Numbered from the stretch's first letter, positions 23,390 through 36,390 are shown. The stretch is DNA of 64,000 nt from Sipunculus nudus (GCA_026874595.1 CM049310.1:33915558-33979557); one strand, 5' to 3'. The notes: generated by a model not told the origin, from the sequence alone. A program made the numbers and translations.

Positions 23390-25245
23390 GGTAATAATAA
23401 CAGATAATAGTAATAGGAAGTAATTCAATTACTTTTATCAGTAATAGGCAATAAAAAAAAATAGGCAGTCCTAAAATGCTGAGTAATTGTAATAGGCAGA
23501 TGAGTAATAGATTAATAACAGTAGTCAACTGAGGAACACGTGATGTCTTACAAACGAGTTGTGTGTCGCAACACACAAAAAGGCCGTTCAGTCTAGTCAA
23601 GTGCAGTATTTATCATGAGATATCATATTACGCTAATTAGTAGCAGATGGATGAGGGTATAGCGATATTTTACAGTGACATGTAATTGTTTAGATAAGGG
23701 CATTTGAATAGTAATGAACGTATTCCTCAAAATGGCGTATATGTATATTTCAACGATAACTTGAACTGTTACCTACCTGTGGGGCAATAAAGAGTGTGTG
23801 GGGTCTTATCGATGCCAACACTGATAAGGCCCAAGCTGAGGTGTACCTGCATGCCTTCATGCTCATCGACATGGGGACAGGTGGTACAGGCTTATCCAGG
23901 GGTTATGATGTTCTGAATAACAACCATAGCACAGGATAATTGCATTGTTGGTACAATACTGAAGGTGTTTACTCTGGTTACCGATACTTCTTTACAACCA
24001 CAAGCAAAGTACACCCATGCTCTTTGTTTGTGTATATAAGCAACTGATCGCCTGGTCAGAACCCATTCAGGCAGCGCACCAGCTGTTAACTCTTACCTGG
24101 TGATTGTTCCCTAACTAAAAATTGTGACTAAAACTGTAGACAAATCTGAGACTCTTTCCTATCCAGGCTTGTGGCTTTCTTTTGTGACTGTATTTCCTAC
24201 CCAAAATATATTTTTCTTGCAATCAGATGGTCACCAGTCATAAAGGAACACTCCATGGAAACACTCCATGGAAACATAACTCACCTCCCAGCTGAAACTG
24301 GATGACAATAGTGACTTATCAATAATAATGCTGAAGTACATTTGATTTAATATAGAAATTAAATTAAATGTAATCTTAGTTAGTGTTTCTTTCAACGTTA
24401 TTTATGCAGCTGCAATTTTTCTTTCAGTTATGTGAAACAGGCAAATAATATTAATCAAATTGTCAGATAGCCAACCCTGTACCATGAGGGAATTCATTTC
24501 TAATGAGGAAAAAGTTTGCACATCACCAAGGCTAAGTGATTGTTGCATCATTTAAAATTAACTTGGTATCTGTGCGCAGGCAAATGAAAAAAATCCCTCC
24601 TCCTCCCAATGTTGGTGTTCTGTGAACTAACCAAGTGTAACAGTCTAGACTTAACATCGCCTCAGGGCATTTACATAAAGCAGTGTGATGGGTGGGATAA
24701 TCCAGATATGTTTAGTGCTCCATCAATGTGTTAAAACATTTGGCAGTAATACAACAACACAGGAGATTTCATTGAGACAGCCTGAAAATGTCATTTAATC
24801 CACAAGCCCGTATCTTGCTATGCTTTCCAGAAAAGCATTGGCAGTACCGCTACTTCAGCCCCTGTCGAATGCGTCTTCAGCTATGCGGCAAATTATTCAG
24901 ACCAGATTGTTGCCGTCTGGGGGATTCATGAATTGAACAGCTTATGTTCATCAGATGCTATAGATACTAATTAAGTATCATGCACCTTTTTTTACATATT
25001 GTAGTTGGTGGTAACATACTTGAGTGTGGTGTGATGAGCGGTCAACATAAGATACTTCAAGATCAAATATATTTTGTTCCCTGAGTATTTTTATTGTTTT
25101 TTTTTAACCAGAAATAGATAATAGTAATAGTTATAGGAGTTAAGTAATAATAATAGCCACCTATTACGTTTGATTAAACACTGAAAATAATAGTTAATAG
25201 TAGTAGGCAAACACCCAAAGTAAAAGTAATAGGCCCTATTATTGA
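23390..25245 (+). mobile_element. hAT-superfamily DNA transposon remnant
   Basis: Both ends are unusually rich in the words GTAATAG/AATAATAG (about 23,390-23,520 and 25,105-25,245, the latter with AAGTAAAAGTAATAGG), and a hAT transposase C-terminus lies between, on plus. Exact terminal inverted repeats and the 8-bp target duplication expected of hAT could not be fixed by eye, so the boundaries are approximate. Most of the transposase body cannot be read. Confidence 0.5.
24815..24975 (+). pseudogene. hAT transposase C-terminal dimerisation domain remnant
   Basis: Frames read LAMLSRKALAVP and then, after a one-base slip near 24,848, ATSAPVECVFSYAAN..., ending DAIDTN with a stop. LA...LA.PA.SAP.ER.FS.A is the hallmark of the hAT dimerisation domain (Dimer_Tnp_hAT), which is needed for transposase oligomerisation. 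Here the usual ER is EC and the frame is broken, so it is inactive. No BED zinc finger or catalytic-domain fragment was recognised upstream. Confidence 0.55.
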
Positions 25246-25249
25246 AACC

Positions 25250-25475
25250 AGTATGATGAAACACCCCATGACCAATATGCATGGAAGGAATCATGGCAAT
25301 CAATGCATCAGTTATTCAGATCAGATACTGAAGCTTTTGATGCAAATTTTTAATTATTCCGGAGGGGGGGGGGGTACTTACAAGCCGAATAGCTCAAAGA
25401 ATATACGTTGCAGTGCCAACATTTCAAGTGTCCCGGGAGATTTTGTATGGACCTCCCTGAAAGTCATGTTAAATA
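25250..25475 (+). repeat. isolated monomer of the 51-53 kb satellite
   Basis: GATGAAACACCCCATGACCA, AATCATGGCAATCAATGCAT, CAGATACTGAAGCTTTTGAT, TTTTTAATTATTCCGGAGG, GGGGTACTT, AGCTCAAAGAATAT and ATGGACCTCCCTG appear in the same order as in the tandem array at 51,300-53,035, about 26 kb away. It abuts the right end of the hAT remnant. Confidence 0.8.
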
Positions 25476-26460
25476 TCCCAGGCCAAATTGATACAGTGTG
25501 TACCTCAGCTGATCGCCGGGTGTTTTTAGTCATACTTGTAATCATCCGGCGATTCTATATATATAAACCCTTTGCACTGACGTCACGGCGTCCCAGGCGA
25601 CAGCCTCACTGAGCCATGCTGGAGGATAAACACAGCTGGAGTACCAGCTGTCACTAGCCAGTACCCCAGCCTGGGCTATCTACATATCAGTCAAATGGAT
25701 ACAACTGGTAGTCCATTAAGTTAAACAAAGAGCCCAAAAGGAAGATCTATATATGTTACTGACAGGATCTCCTTCAAATCATGACATTTGCAAGTGTGAA
25801 TGAAAGAGGGATTTTATATATAATTATTAAACCCCTTATAAATTATAGTCAGATCAACTGGTCAGTTCCAGTTGATCATGACATGTTAAGTAATGTAACA
25901 TATACATTACACTGACAATCAAGATGCCTTTATCTTACATCAAATCCATATTTTGAAGTTGCCAGCGAGTCTTTAGATAGTCACTTGTTTGAGATACAGC
26001 TCAGCAGTAATGGAAGTCTTAGATGTTTAACAGAACTGTAACTTAGAAGTACAACGAAATATGGGTAATCAGTATGACTGAGAATATAGATCCCTCCAGT
26101 CTCAGAAAATCAGACTGTTGTCTATCTATGAAAGGTGGTGTGGAAATTTTTAAATATCTTATTCTCAATGCAGTTGTATGGGTTAGAGATGTTTTTACAA
26201 TGAAGGTAACATTTGTATTGTTTAGATCACATTTAAAAGAAAAAAGGATGCCAGTCTGATGTTTGAATATGAAAACTCATTTGCATGCATGATAAGGTTA
26301 TCACAAGAAAAAAATAATAAATATAATACTCTTTATGTATTAAAGCTTTGATCTTCAGTGCAGTCCACTTTCATAAATATGAAAATAATATCATATTTAC
26401 CATTTTTATGATAAATCCCACATTACAAAACAACATCCAATAAAACTGATAAAATATCAA

Positions 26461-26518
<58 letters not shown>

Positions 26519-26645
26519 TTTACTTACAAGCTTTCTAATTTACCAGTGTTAAATAAAAATTTCTACATAATTTCATGTATGAGGCCTTGAAAGTTGCTAG
26601 CACTTGAGCCGTCCATCCATGGGGAGCTAAATACATAATGTACTC

Positions 26646-26716
<71 letters not shown>

Positions 26717-27418
26717 AATATAAATATAACATATGTATGTTTACACATATTAACAAATATCAAGTCCATATATTCAGTTAACTGAAATGTTTCAGTATGG
26801 CACTATTATTAGACTTTAAAAAGCAAAATAGCCTTGTTGATTATTTTTACTTCATAAGACACTGACACACCCGAAACAGGTCCAAATATATGTATGAAGA
26901 AGGAACAAATGTCAGAATAAACCATGGTAAAAATGGTATTTGATTATTTTATATCACTAAATATTCTTCCACAACATTTAACCATTAGCTCAAGTACATA
27001 TGTCTATATTTGGGAAAAAAAATCCAGTGAAGGTTAGAAAAATAACATAATCTTTCATCACAAAAAAAGAACAGACAAGGATTTAGCGTTTAATCCAGCC
27101 GTGCAGTTTTAGGGGGATGGGTTTGATGGGGACTGTCATCCTCACTATCTTAGCCAGTCACCAGTCCAAAGGGTTCCTGCTGGTCCTTTGCTATGTTCAC
27201 CAGGTTAAAATGATTTCTCATCCCTAATGCCACAGTTAATTACAGCAGAAAAGTTTACAATACTGCAAACATTAGTAACGTATGCTAGTTTGGGGAACAC
27301 AGCATGCAGTGTCAAGTAGACCTGCTGGGCCATGTGAAGGTCAGCTGGGCAGCATAGCCTGTACTCCAGTATGGATGCTGGGCTGGCCGGCCAGCCTGTG
27401 TGATGTCACATGCAAAGG

Positions 27419-27421
<3 letters not shown>
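25476..27421. other. intergenic with two long (TA)n tracts
   Basis: (TA)n runs at 26,463-26,515 and 26,653-26,716. A perfect 10-bp inverted repeat GATCAACTGG/CCAGTTGATC lies at 25,852-25,877. No gene recognised. Confidence 0.65.

Positions 27422-27472
<51 letters not shown>
27422..27472. repeat. (TA)n microsatellite
   Basis: Pure TA run. ORFs crossing it on both strands give an alternating IYIYIY peptide and are artefacts. Confidence 0.98.
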
Positions 27473-27474
<2 letters not shown>

Positions 27475-28105
27475 GCTGCTATCTCTCTCTCTCCCTCTCT
27501 TGCTGTTTGTGTAAACGTGTTTTTCTCTGTGCAATGTCGGACGGGTTATCTTCAACAGCATTCCTAAAACCCTTAAGCGCGTGGCATTTCCTGGATCCTG
27601 CATCCTTCCATCTGGTAAAAATATGGAAGAACTATCATGTCGCGACATCTGTAACAAGGATTATACTTTATCATACGAGGATTATCCTACAAGGATTATG
27701 CTTTATCCATCTCTTAATCATTTAATCCCATCAAATTATAACCAAAGACTGTACTTTTAGCTGGTTTGACCTCAAAGTATGATGAGCTCTTTAATCGTAG
27801 CGATGAAAATGTCCCCCCTGTCGCCATAATCCCGTGTCTGGTAGGGTTATTGTAGGCCAAAGATAACGGGATACCAAGCGTGTGGTAACATTTGTTCAAG
27901 GACATTCAGCAGGTTTTGAGGGGACCGAGTATCAGACTGTCTGGTCAAAGGGCGCCAGCTACCTTGAGCGTACATCGTAATACACTCCCCATCGCAATAC
28001 ATTTTCGAGATTATCTCGAGACAGGGTTCAAGGACGCTTGAAATCTCTGGTCATGGGCAACATTCTCCATTACTTGGTAACAAAACAAGCCGAACAAGGG
28101 GTACA

Positions 28106-28180
<75 letters not shown>

Positions 28181-29893
28181 GGAAAGGCCAATAAGTCAGG
28201 TACAAGTAAACAAGTGATACATCTCCAGGAACTGCGGCCTCAGGGGCGCCAGTGGGCATGCTCCGAACCACAACAGACATAACTTCCCCGACACCTAGTA
28301 TATCACACGTAAATGGCCTTGTGTAAGTTATTTATAAAACGACACGTCAGCTCTTAATATGTAAATTTTGTATGGAATAATAAAAATTTTCGGTATAATA
28401 TCACACATGTTAACCAGCTGAACAAATGTACGCGCAGCGAAATATCCATATGACATACGTCAGTTATATCTGAACACGGCCACGAGTCCAATCTGTATAA
28501 AAACTAAACAGGTCAGATTTGCGCTTCAGGCAATGTCCAAATTAAATGATTTCCAGATGGACGCAATCCTATATGAGGTCATCTTTATTCTGATTTTCCT
28601 CAGTGATTTGAAATGACTGAATTAAATTTTACTAGTTGAAACCGTCCTTTATCTAGTTAAGGTTTATGAATCCACAATTTATAAAAAATGCTAAATGTAA
28701 ATACATGCAGGTTGAAGCAAAAATGAAGGAAACCCGTTAGTCCTGCCATTGTCATATTTCCTTTGACGTGTCAAAGATATGCCAATGGATTCCGGTTAAA
28801 CAGGTCAAAGGAGGTGTTCACGATGTCCCGAAACTAAAGTATATTCATCCCCTCCGTTTCTCAAGACCCATTTCTGTGACTCAGGTACCCAGTCCTGTGA
28901 TCAATATTTAGACCCAACATGGGAGTTTTGAGGTGGAATATTTCTTACTACAAGGTTTAAGCCATGTGGCATTTGTAATAAATCACAGTCATGGAGGGGT
29001 CGTTATAATCGTGGAATGGTAAAATAAGCACTTGATACCTATAACCACAGATTTTGCGTATTAATACTTTACAACTATCCTAGATAGCGTCATCCTTAAT
29101 TGTCAAAATGATTGCACACTGTAGGACGGGGTTCCTCACTCCTATATCTTACCATTCTGCATCCCAAACTGTATAATCATATTTCTGCTGCTGACGACAG
29201 GAATGCTTTTTCTAAATGTAAAATAAATGTATTATATTTGGATTTGTAAATTCCCCACTACGGATATACATAAACATATGCCTGAAATGTTCATCTGAAC
29301 ATACTTTGTTACAGAAAGTACAGTATTCTCCGTGCTTAACACTAGAAGTCTATTATCTCCTAGTGCCTAAAAGCCTCTCAGTCATGACCTTATAAGTGCA
29401 GGTCAATAATAAAAATACCAGGTTTACAGGCAGAACACAGGCAGAAGATAAGCTACCCCCTCTTCCTTAAAAAAACCAAACCCTAACAGCTATAAGCTTC
29501 CTGTCTTTGTCGGAGTGTCTCAACAAGAGGCCAAAGCCAACTACGTACATTAATAAGCGCATGCACATTCATATTCTCATTAAAGTGATTTGTTAAAGAT
29601 TACTCTCAGATGTTTTAACTTTAATTTTTAGCACACGAGCGGGATTTGACAAGGCATTAATGTTTACACATATAAGCCTGATAAATGTTTGTAATATTAC
29701 TTTGGTGAAGAAAGAGAAGCGGAAAATAAAATAATTATAATAAGATATCCCATTTTAAAATAAACATATAAAAAATTTTAAAATTCTATGGATTACCAAA
29801 TAACAGGAGAGGACATGCATTGGTACACTGTGACGAACTCTCATCATGTAACATTCTAACTCAAATATGGAGTAACAAAAGGGGAATAGGAAC

Positions 29894-29938
<45 letters not shown>

Positions 29939-30935
29939 GCCCAGTTGCCTTCCTTTTTGAAATAAAGAAATACCTGCGTCCACAAGGTGTTTTAATATCA
30001 TTACATGTCATGTAATGACAGAGAAAATTATTCCTTATATTATGAATCTGTTTTGTTTTCCATTTTGTTATTCAATGAGGAAAATGGATCGTTTTTTGTA
30101 ACACGTTGAATCCTGATGTACATTCCTAGATATTTTCTTACTTAAAAACCAGAACTTTATACTAACCTTGGATGTAATACATCATATATTTTAGATTGGT
30201 AGATCATAAGTTGTATGGATTCAGATTCCAAAGGGAGGCTTCAAGTGTTTCTCGTGCTTGAAATGAGTAGTTTATCTCGCATACTGCGGTTTCTAATATT
30301 ATAAAATTTAAAGGATATATCTCGATATATCAAAACAAAAGTACAGGAAAAAAGCATGCTCGACAACACGATTAATTGGATTTTAAACAAATTTGCCGTT
30401 AAGCCAATACAATCGTCTGCAGGGACAATACCGTGTCTATGAGATTAAAGATGTGTTTTTCCATTAAAAAATATTAAGAAAAAAGTCGGTATTACTCCAT
30501 TATAAACTAGTTAGTAGTATATATATGTGTCTATGGAATACACAAATGTTTAGTTAAATTGAAACCTCTCTGTTGACCAAGTTTAGTACGTAAAAAAATC
30601 CTATTTTTCATCTTTGTCGCAAGGTTGCTCACATGACAGGTCCAAGATCTGGGGCGGAAAAGAACAAAAATGGCCCGGGATATCTGCAAGAGGCCCCTGG
30701 CAGTTACTTTAATTTTCAATCTAAACGCTAAAAATAAATATTTTAATTTAATTGTATAACATGCATATGTTTCTTTTCATGTTCTCTACATTATAGTACC
30801 GGTAATGAGCATTCAATACAAAGATGAAACTATGAAATAATAAACAATAAAAGGTGAAATTAAAATTCAAGAATCACATAGTTCTGATCTTGGCAAATGA
30901 CAAATTTTATAAATTGTATTCACCTAGAAATTAAT
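27473..30935. other. intergenic with (TA)n tracts
   Basis: (TA)n at 28,109-28,179 and 29,897-29,936. No exon, RNA or transposon signature recognised. Confidence 0.6.
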
Positions 30936-31665
30936 ATTTAAGGTGATGAGCAAAAGATTTTAATGGAATATAAAAATTGTCTCAAATATATTGATAAATA
31001 TTATGACCGTATTATATCAATAGAAGGTAACATAATTAGATCTAGGGTTCAATGGCGGGAAGAAAGGGAAAAAGAATACAAAATGTCTTAAGTATACAGT
31101 AAGAAAGCTATAAATGGAGAGGAGGTAACAGATAAAAAAAAATATGACAAAGGAACTAACTCTTTTATAAAGAAAGTGAATATAAGACGATGGATTGTAT
31201 TTCCTATCTAACCAAACTTTCATCGGAATCAGATTCAGATTTACGGGGAAATTTATTATTTACATACACTCTAAAGCATTTAAAACGAGAGATGTTGTTA
31301 TTCATGAAACGATTGCCGGCCAAAAAGAATTTTATCGTTTATTTCTACGTTTTAAGTGACGATTCGGTTAGACGTTTGAATAGGAATTTCAAAGATGGAA
31401 AATTAGGTAACAGTCAAAGATAATCAGTTGTAATATAAATATATAGCAGGTAAAGATAAACGTTTATTACCATCATAGAGACCCAAAAGTTGAATGTAGA
31501 TTATAAGATACTGGGTAAAAATATTGCCAGCCGGATAAAGTTTTTCTTCCATAAATAATAGCAGACGAGCAAACTGCTTTTGTTCAGGGAAGAAATATAG
31601 CGACACAACCAGCTTAATAAATGATGTAATAGAACAATGTAAATTAGAAAACATTTTTGAACTTG
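30936..31665 (+). pseudogene. L1/Tx1-like LINE ORF2 fragments
   Basis: Plus strand: about 30,945-31,090 reads EYKNCLKYIDKYYDRIIS, then NIIRSRVQWREEREKEYK, the endonuclease-RT linker also seen in the 16-17.5 kb LINE. About 31,488-31,555 reads LNVDYKILGKNIASRIKFFF and 31,556-31,660 ADEQTAFVQGRNIATQPA, then (frameshift) LINDVIEQCKLENIFE, matching RT motifs before the catalytic block. A 77-codon ORF (31,190-31,423) between them is of uncertain origin. Truncated on both sides and full of stops: dead. A separate insertion from the minus-strand LINE. Confidence 0.7.
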
Positions 31666-32555
31666 GCAGTAACTCCTGATTCCATAGGTCATTCTTTTAT
31701 GACTTATTAACAGTGCTTGGTAAAAATATTGCATTGTGACATCGAGAGATGCGTTACCAATTATGGTTATACTTCCAAGTGTATCAAAGTTGCCAGAGGC
31801 AATGGCGAACATTCGGCACCATATCATTTCGTAACTGCAATCGGGGTTTTAGCTGTATTTATTCGTAAAATAATATGATCAGCAGAATGAATATTAATGT
31901 TTAATATACTTCCCTGGAGATATCACTCCAATGAAGTATGTAAAGTGATTGACTTTGCTAAAGATAAATCTGGATACTTGTGAGGCAGCATTGTCACGAA
32001 TCCTATTGTAATAACGTTCCCTGTTGTATCAATTATTATTATATGAGGAGTTACAAATGGGCTGTTTCTCATAACCTTTATTTTACACATGCAATATTGT
32101 TACAATTATTACATTAAGGTTTTGAAGGCATTTGAAACCCCAATTATATAATAACATTTCTATTACATTAAGGATTGCGGTTGCCAAGGTATTTTTGTAC
32201 ACCAGCTTTGGTGAAGAACTGTGAAATACTGTGATACAACAAATAAATTGATGCTTTTTATAATGACAATTATTTTAAAGTTTCTTCTTTTAGCAAGCTA
32301 TTTCAGCAATTTTGTATGGTATTGTAATGCTACTTTTTATGATTTTTTTAAAAATTTGATAATAGGTTAACCCAGTTTCTTAATCGACTATTGGATTCCA
32401 AAGGTATAACCATTTATTTATTGTTTAGATTTTACAACGCAGGTTGTGTATAAAATGCATATACGCAACAGTCATTGCTCCTTTATTACAACCGGCAACG
32501 TTATTACAAAAATGGTTGTGCCCGAGTGACCCTTATTGTAATAATGTTTACTAAT
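31666..32555. other. intergenic
   Basis: Repeated AT-rich words such as TTATTACATTAAGG, no gene. Confidence 0.55.
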
Positions 32556-32776
32556 ATATTAACCACTGTATTTCTGGTGTCTTTACTGTTGATAAAATGA
32601 TTTTATTATTTAAAATATAGGATAACTATAATTTCCTCTCTCATGCTTTTTTTATTACAGAAGCCAACGTTATAACAATAGTTGTTTTTTTTTCGAATAA
32701 CCACTATTGTTATAATGTTCGCTTAAGTACTAACCACTGTATTACTGGCGTCTTTACTGTTGATAAAATGATGATT
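32556..32776. repeat. direct repeat enclosing a hairpin
   Basis: TAACCACTGTATTTCTGGTG..CTTTACTGTTGATAAAATGA near 32,558 recurs near 32,733 (period about 176 bp). Between them (about 32,664-32,722) is an inverted repeat, AACGTTATAACAATAGT versus ACTATTGTTATAATGTT, with a poly-T loop. Confidence 0.75.
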
Positions 32777-33689
32777 TTTAGTTCATAAAATTCCATTTCT
32801 TTGAATCTATAATCTATGTGTATAGATAAGTGAAAAAGTAAAGGTAAAGGTCGGGTTTATAGTCTGATATCACCAACGATATCACTCATCCGACTATACA
32901 CTTTGCCTTCCTGTTTTTTTCGGGCATCTACATTCTTGTAGTTTTACTCGGTTCCTTGGGGATCATACAACCCAAGCAGCCATATCAGGCGCTAGAAGTT
33001 TATCCGTCCTACATTTGCCTGCCGCCCATGAGCAGTTCCCATATTCTTTTGGGTGGAGAGCACACCCTTGTGGTAAAAACTTTGGTTATAGGAGTCTTAG
33101 CGCAGACGGCGGTCAGAACGGGACGTCAACCCACAACCTTGGCATTAGCCTATCACATGAATAACTGCGCGGAGATACAATATTTGTTTGTTGCAGTTCC
33201 AGCTTCATTTGAAGAATATTTTCAAAGACGCTTAGATAGCTCTTTGGGGATATACGATATCTACACTTTTCTTCAGAGAGGTATTGCAACTCCAATAAAG
33301 ACCGGCCAGTATCAAAGATAACCATTAAACAAAGGCTGGAATTAACAACAATAGTACGAAGTTATCTGGATCAATAAACATCACGTCTGGGATTTAAACT
33401 CAATTACGTCAATGATATTATATCAAATAATCTTTCATTCAAAGCTTTTTCTAATCTAGAGAGCCTTAACGTAACAGTCAACATTATCCGTATCATATTT
33501 CAGATCCCAAGGATGTCTTTTTAACTTATTCACTCCTGCATTGGATATCTGATTTTTTAAAACAAGATTAGAAACACATTGTTCTCTCCATGCAGGTCAT
33601 TGCCCGAGTCAGTGCCTGCCATTAACAAGATAAATTGGTGTCACCCGATCAAGACCGCAAAACTGCTGCAGGTATGAGTTTGGAGCTAC
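32777..33689. other. intergenic, unassigned 121-codon ORF
   Basis: A plus ORF at 32,956-33,321 (MGIIQPKQPYQALEVYPSYI...) has fairly balanced composition but no recognised motif. Part of it (about 33,115-33,175, CAACCCACAACCTTGGCATT) resembles words seen in tRNA-derived SINE fragments, so it is more likely repeat-derived than a gene. Confidence 0.35.
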
Positions 33690-34115
33690 ACAGTGGTGTA
33701 ATTGAGTCCACAACCTCCGAGTCCTGAGTGCAAGTCTGAGTGCAGGGCACTCGAGTCCAAGTCCGAGTCCTTGAGGTTCGAGTCCAAGTCCACTTTTTCC
33801 GAGTCCAAGCCCAGTAGCTGCGTTTGAAGCCGAGTGCAAGCCCGATCCCCATTCATATATCCTTTTTAACGTAAATTTTAAATGGAAATTTTAGATTATC
33901 ATGTGTATTTTTTTCAAGTTTAGTAACATTTAGCTCCTGATGCCGAACATAGGTTTGGTGAATATAGTCTAATTTTGTATGCCTAACATTCTGTTGATAG
34001 TAAGTTGAACTCGATCTGATCTTTCGACTCCTTATCTCCGAGTCCGAGTACAAGTCCGAGTCAGAGCCTTCGAGTCCAAGTCCGAGTACAGGTCACCAGA
34101 AACGTGGACTCGTGT
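33690..34115. repeat. degenerate hexamer repeats (GAGTCC/AAGTCC)
   Basis: Two patches, about 33,710-33,845 and 34,030-34,105, of CGAGTCCAAGTCCGAGTCC-type hexamers. The GLGLGLE-rich minus ORF is a by-product of this repeat. Confidence 0.85.
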
Positions 34116-35760
34116 TCTACATCACTGGCGAAACGAACGGTCGCACAGTTGGTCTGGTATCAACAAGGACACTATTCGATAGCTTTAGAAAATGAAACGA
34201 ATGCTCTTCGCAACATCTTTTCCTGTACATTTTTGCCTCCGCTGGGAGGATGTTTTTTTCATTCTTGTCCGTGCGTGTGTATGTTTGTCACAACATAACT
34301 CACGCAATCATGATCGCAGTCCCATGAAATTTTCAGGGCACCTCTGAAATTGGCTAATGAAGAATCGATTAGATTTTAGTGTAGGTCCGTATAATGATCC
34401 GGATCCTGAAAGGACATCCAGGAATGTTCATAAATGTGGAGTCACATATGCACGATTGAACATGTTAATATGGGCTGAATAAATGATTGCAAACACTTGT
34501 TGGGGGAACTTAAACACCAATGAACCTAGGAATATGGGCCAATGAGTGAATGAGGCACGGTATGCAGAATACCTCACATTTAAGACACACATTAAGGCCT
34601 GCATTCCATATTATTGGCAGTTCAGGGCAGTCGATTTTTTCCGTACGTAGACTTATGTATAAACTGGCAATTATAAAGCCCGAAACATAGACATGTATTC
34701 AGTTCTGCATGACCAATAAACATGTCAAGTATATCTGCAGAAATATGTCATCATCTCCAGCTATGAGACGAGATGTCTGCATTCGCCGGAGGTATCGTAA
34801 GTTAAACCTACCCCGTTAGCTACATCATGTGTATAATTATAATGAATGAAACGGACCCTGATATCGCTCATAGTTGCTGTCATTCCTAATAAGGTTTAAA
34901 AAAAAATGTGGGTAACATTCTTAAAGGAATGCAATATGTTTGTAGTGTTTCGTGAAGTACATAGTGGCTTCAGCGGCTGGGTATCCTAAGATTTAATATG
35001 ATTATTTTGTTATATCTTTACATTTTCTTAGACTCAGAATAAGCCAATGTTCCTAGACCATTAACAAACATAACTTGACTCCATTAATAAAATATGTAGC
35101 AAGTAGTGATAAAAATGATCTTTTGTCCGAGCTATTGCTTACTGATTAACCAATTATCTTAATGCATTTTATTCCTAAGACCCTTCCAACAAAGTTTTCA
35201 ATTGTCACGGATTTGTTGTAGTGGTGTTATCAACTAAAAATAGTTTGGACAGTCTGCATTATACTGAAGTGCTTCTGTTGTATTTGGGGTGAAGCTTAAC
35301 TGTTGAACAGGTACGACAAGCAAGTGTGATATAATTAATTGTTTCTGAGAAGAAAAGGTGTCCACAGTGGCAATTCAGTTAAATGTCGAGCGATTATGAA
35401 CCAGTTGAGGGAAATATATTGGGTTGATCACCACCTCGAGACTTTTATCAAGGTCATAAAATAAAATGTAAAATAAAATTTTACAATCGGCCGTATTGAA
35501 AATCGGCGCAAACAGGGACAGATAAAAAAAATCGCCCATCCCTCCGAAATGACCCAAATATACCCTACAGGCTTAATTAGTTTGCAATAATGACCGTAAA
35601 CACCCACCAATATGCGGTTCAATCTATTAAAGCCATTCCTAAAAAAATTGTCGCACTTCATCACATGATATTTAGTTGAACTTTTGCGGACCTTCTGCTT
35701 CTACCTAAGTTATAACCTTGGAACGTGCGAAATATGTCTAGCAAATAATGTATATAGGCC
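34116..35760. other. intergenic
   Basis: No gene recognised. Minus-strand ORFs near 35,375-35,664 contain the short string NTADCKILFYIL, vaguely like GTADCIF.KIL in copies B/C, but too weak to call. Confidence 0.5.
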
Positions 35761-35763
35761 TAA

Positions 35764-36050
35764 GGCCAACAAAAATAAAAGGTATGGTTCTCAGGCACCG
35801 CCCGCGTCAATTTTTACCCCCCGCATCAACAATTTTTATTTTGATTTTTATCTTTCAAGAAGATGAATATTACAATTTATGTAGTGCTTTTCCCTGTTTT
35901 CCAAAAAAAATTGATATTTTCATACTTTTCCCTGATCATATGACATTTTTATGGAGACACTCAAAAAAAGGTCAAAAATAAAATACCGCCCGCCCGCACT
36001 GATTTCTGAAAAAAAGTGCCTGAGAACCATACCTTATTTTTTTTTTGGCC
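35764..36050. mobile_element. PIF/Harbinger-like MITE, 287 bp
   Basis: Terminal inverted repeats of 35 bp that differ at only three positions by eye: the left end is GGCCAACAAAAATAAAAGG followed by TATGGTTCTCAGGCAC; the right end, reversed, is GGCC, ten A, TAAGG and the same TATGGTTCTCAGGCAC. It is flanked by TAA on both sides (35,761-35,763 and 36,051-36,053). A 3-bp TWA target duplication with GG-starting TIRs is typical of PIF/Harbinger. There is no coding capacity; ORFs inside are chance. Confidence 0.85.
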
Positions 36051-36177
36051 TAACAACAACTGTTTCTATCTTGTTAAGCTGAGGGCGAAAAACAAAATAG
36101 TTCAGATTACTTTCAATCATTTATGTTAATAGAATGGAGTTACTCAATTGTATTGTCACATTTAAGACATTCACTTG

Positions 36178-36390
36178 TGGCGGTTATGTGATCGACCATG
36201 TTTGTTTGTGGCTGTTATGTGATCGGCCTGGTTTGTTAATGGCGGTTATGTGATCAGCCTGGTTTATTTATGGCGGTTATGTGATCGGCCTGGTTTGTTT
36301 ATGACGGTTATGTGATCGGCCTGGTTTATGGCGGTTATGTGATCGGCCTGGTTTGTTTGTGGCGGTGATGTGACCGGTCGGGATTGGTTG
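36178..36390. repeat. 31-bp minisatellite, about 7 copies
   Basis: Units begin TGGCGGTTATGTGATCGGCC followed by TGGTTTGTTTA, at about 36,178, 36,209, 36,240, 36,271, 36,302 (shortened), 36,329 and 36,360 (diverged). Confidence 0.95.

Noticed and set aside
27282-27725. 147-codon ORF with an IYIYIY run
   Set aside because: It is open only because (TA)n is stop-free in this frame; the rest has no recognised domain. The same applies to ORFs at 28,011-28,280, 29,755-29,985, 40,017-40,268 and 53,063-53,245.
32956-33321. 121-codon plus ORF
   Set aside because: No motif, no splice context, and part resembles tRNA-derived SINE words; listed only as unassigned.
33609-33852. GLGLGLE-rich minus ORFs
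   Set aside because: They arise from GAGTCC/AAGTCC hexamer repeats.
35375-35664. Possible fifth copy of the A-D segment
   Set aside because: Only a short peptide similarity (TADC.ILF) and a few DNA words match; no continuous alignment.
36178-36390. Regular 31-bp repeats considered as a CRISPR array
   Set aside because: The units are contiguous with no unique spacers and the context is eukaryotic; it is a minisatellite.
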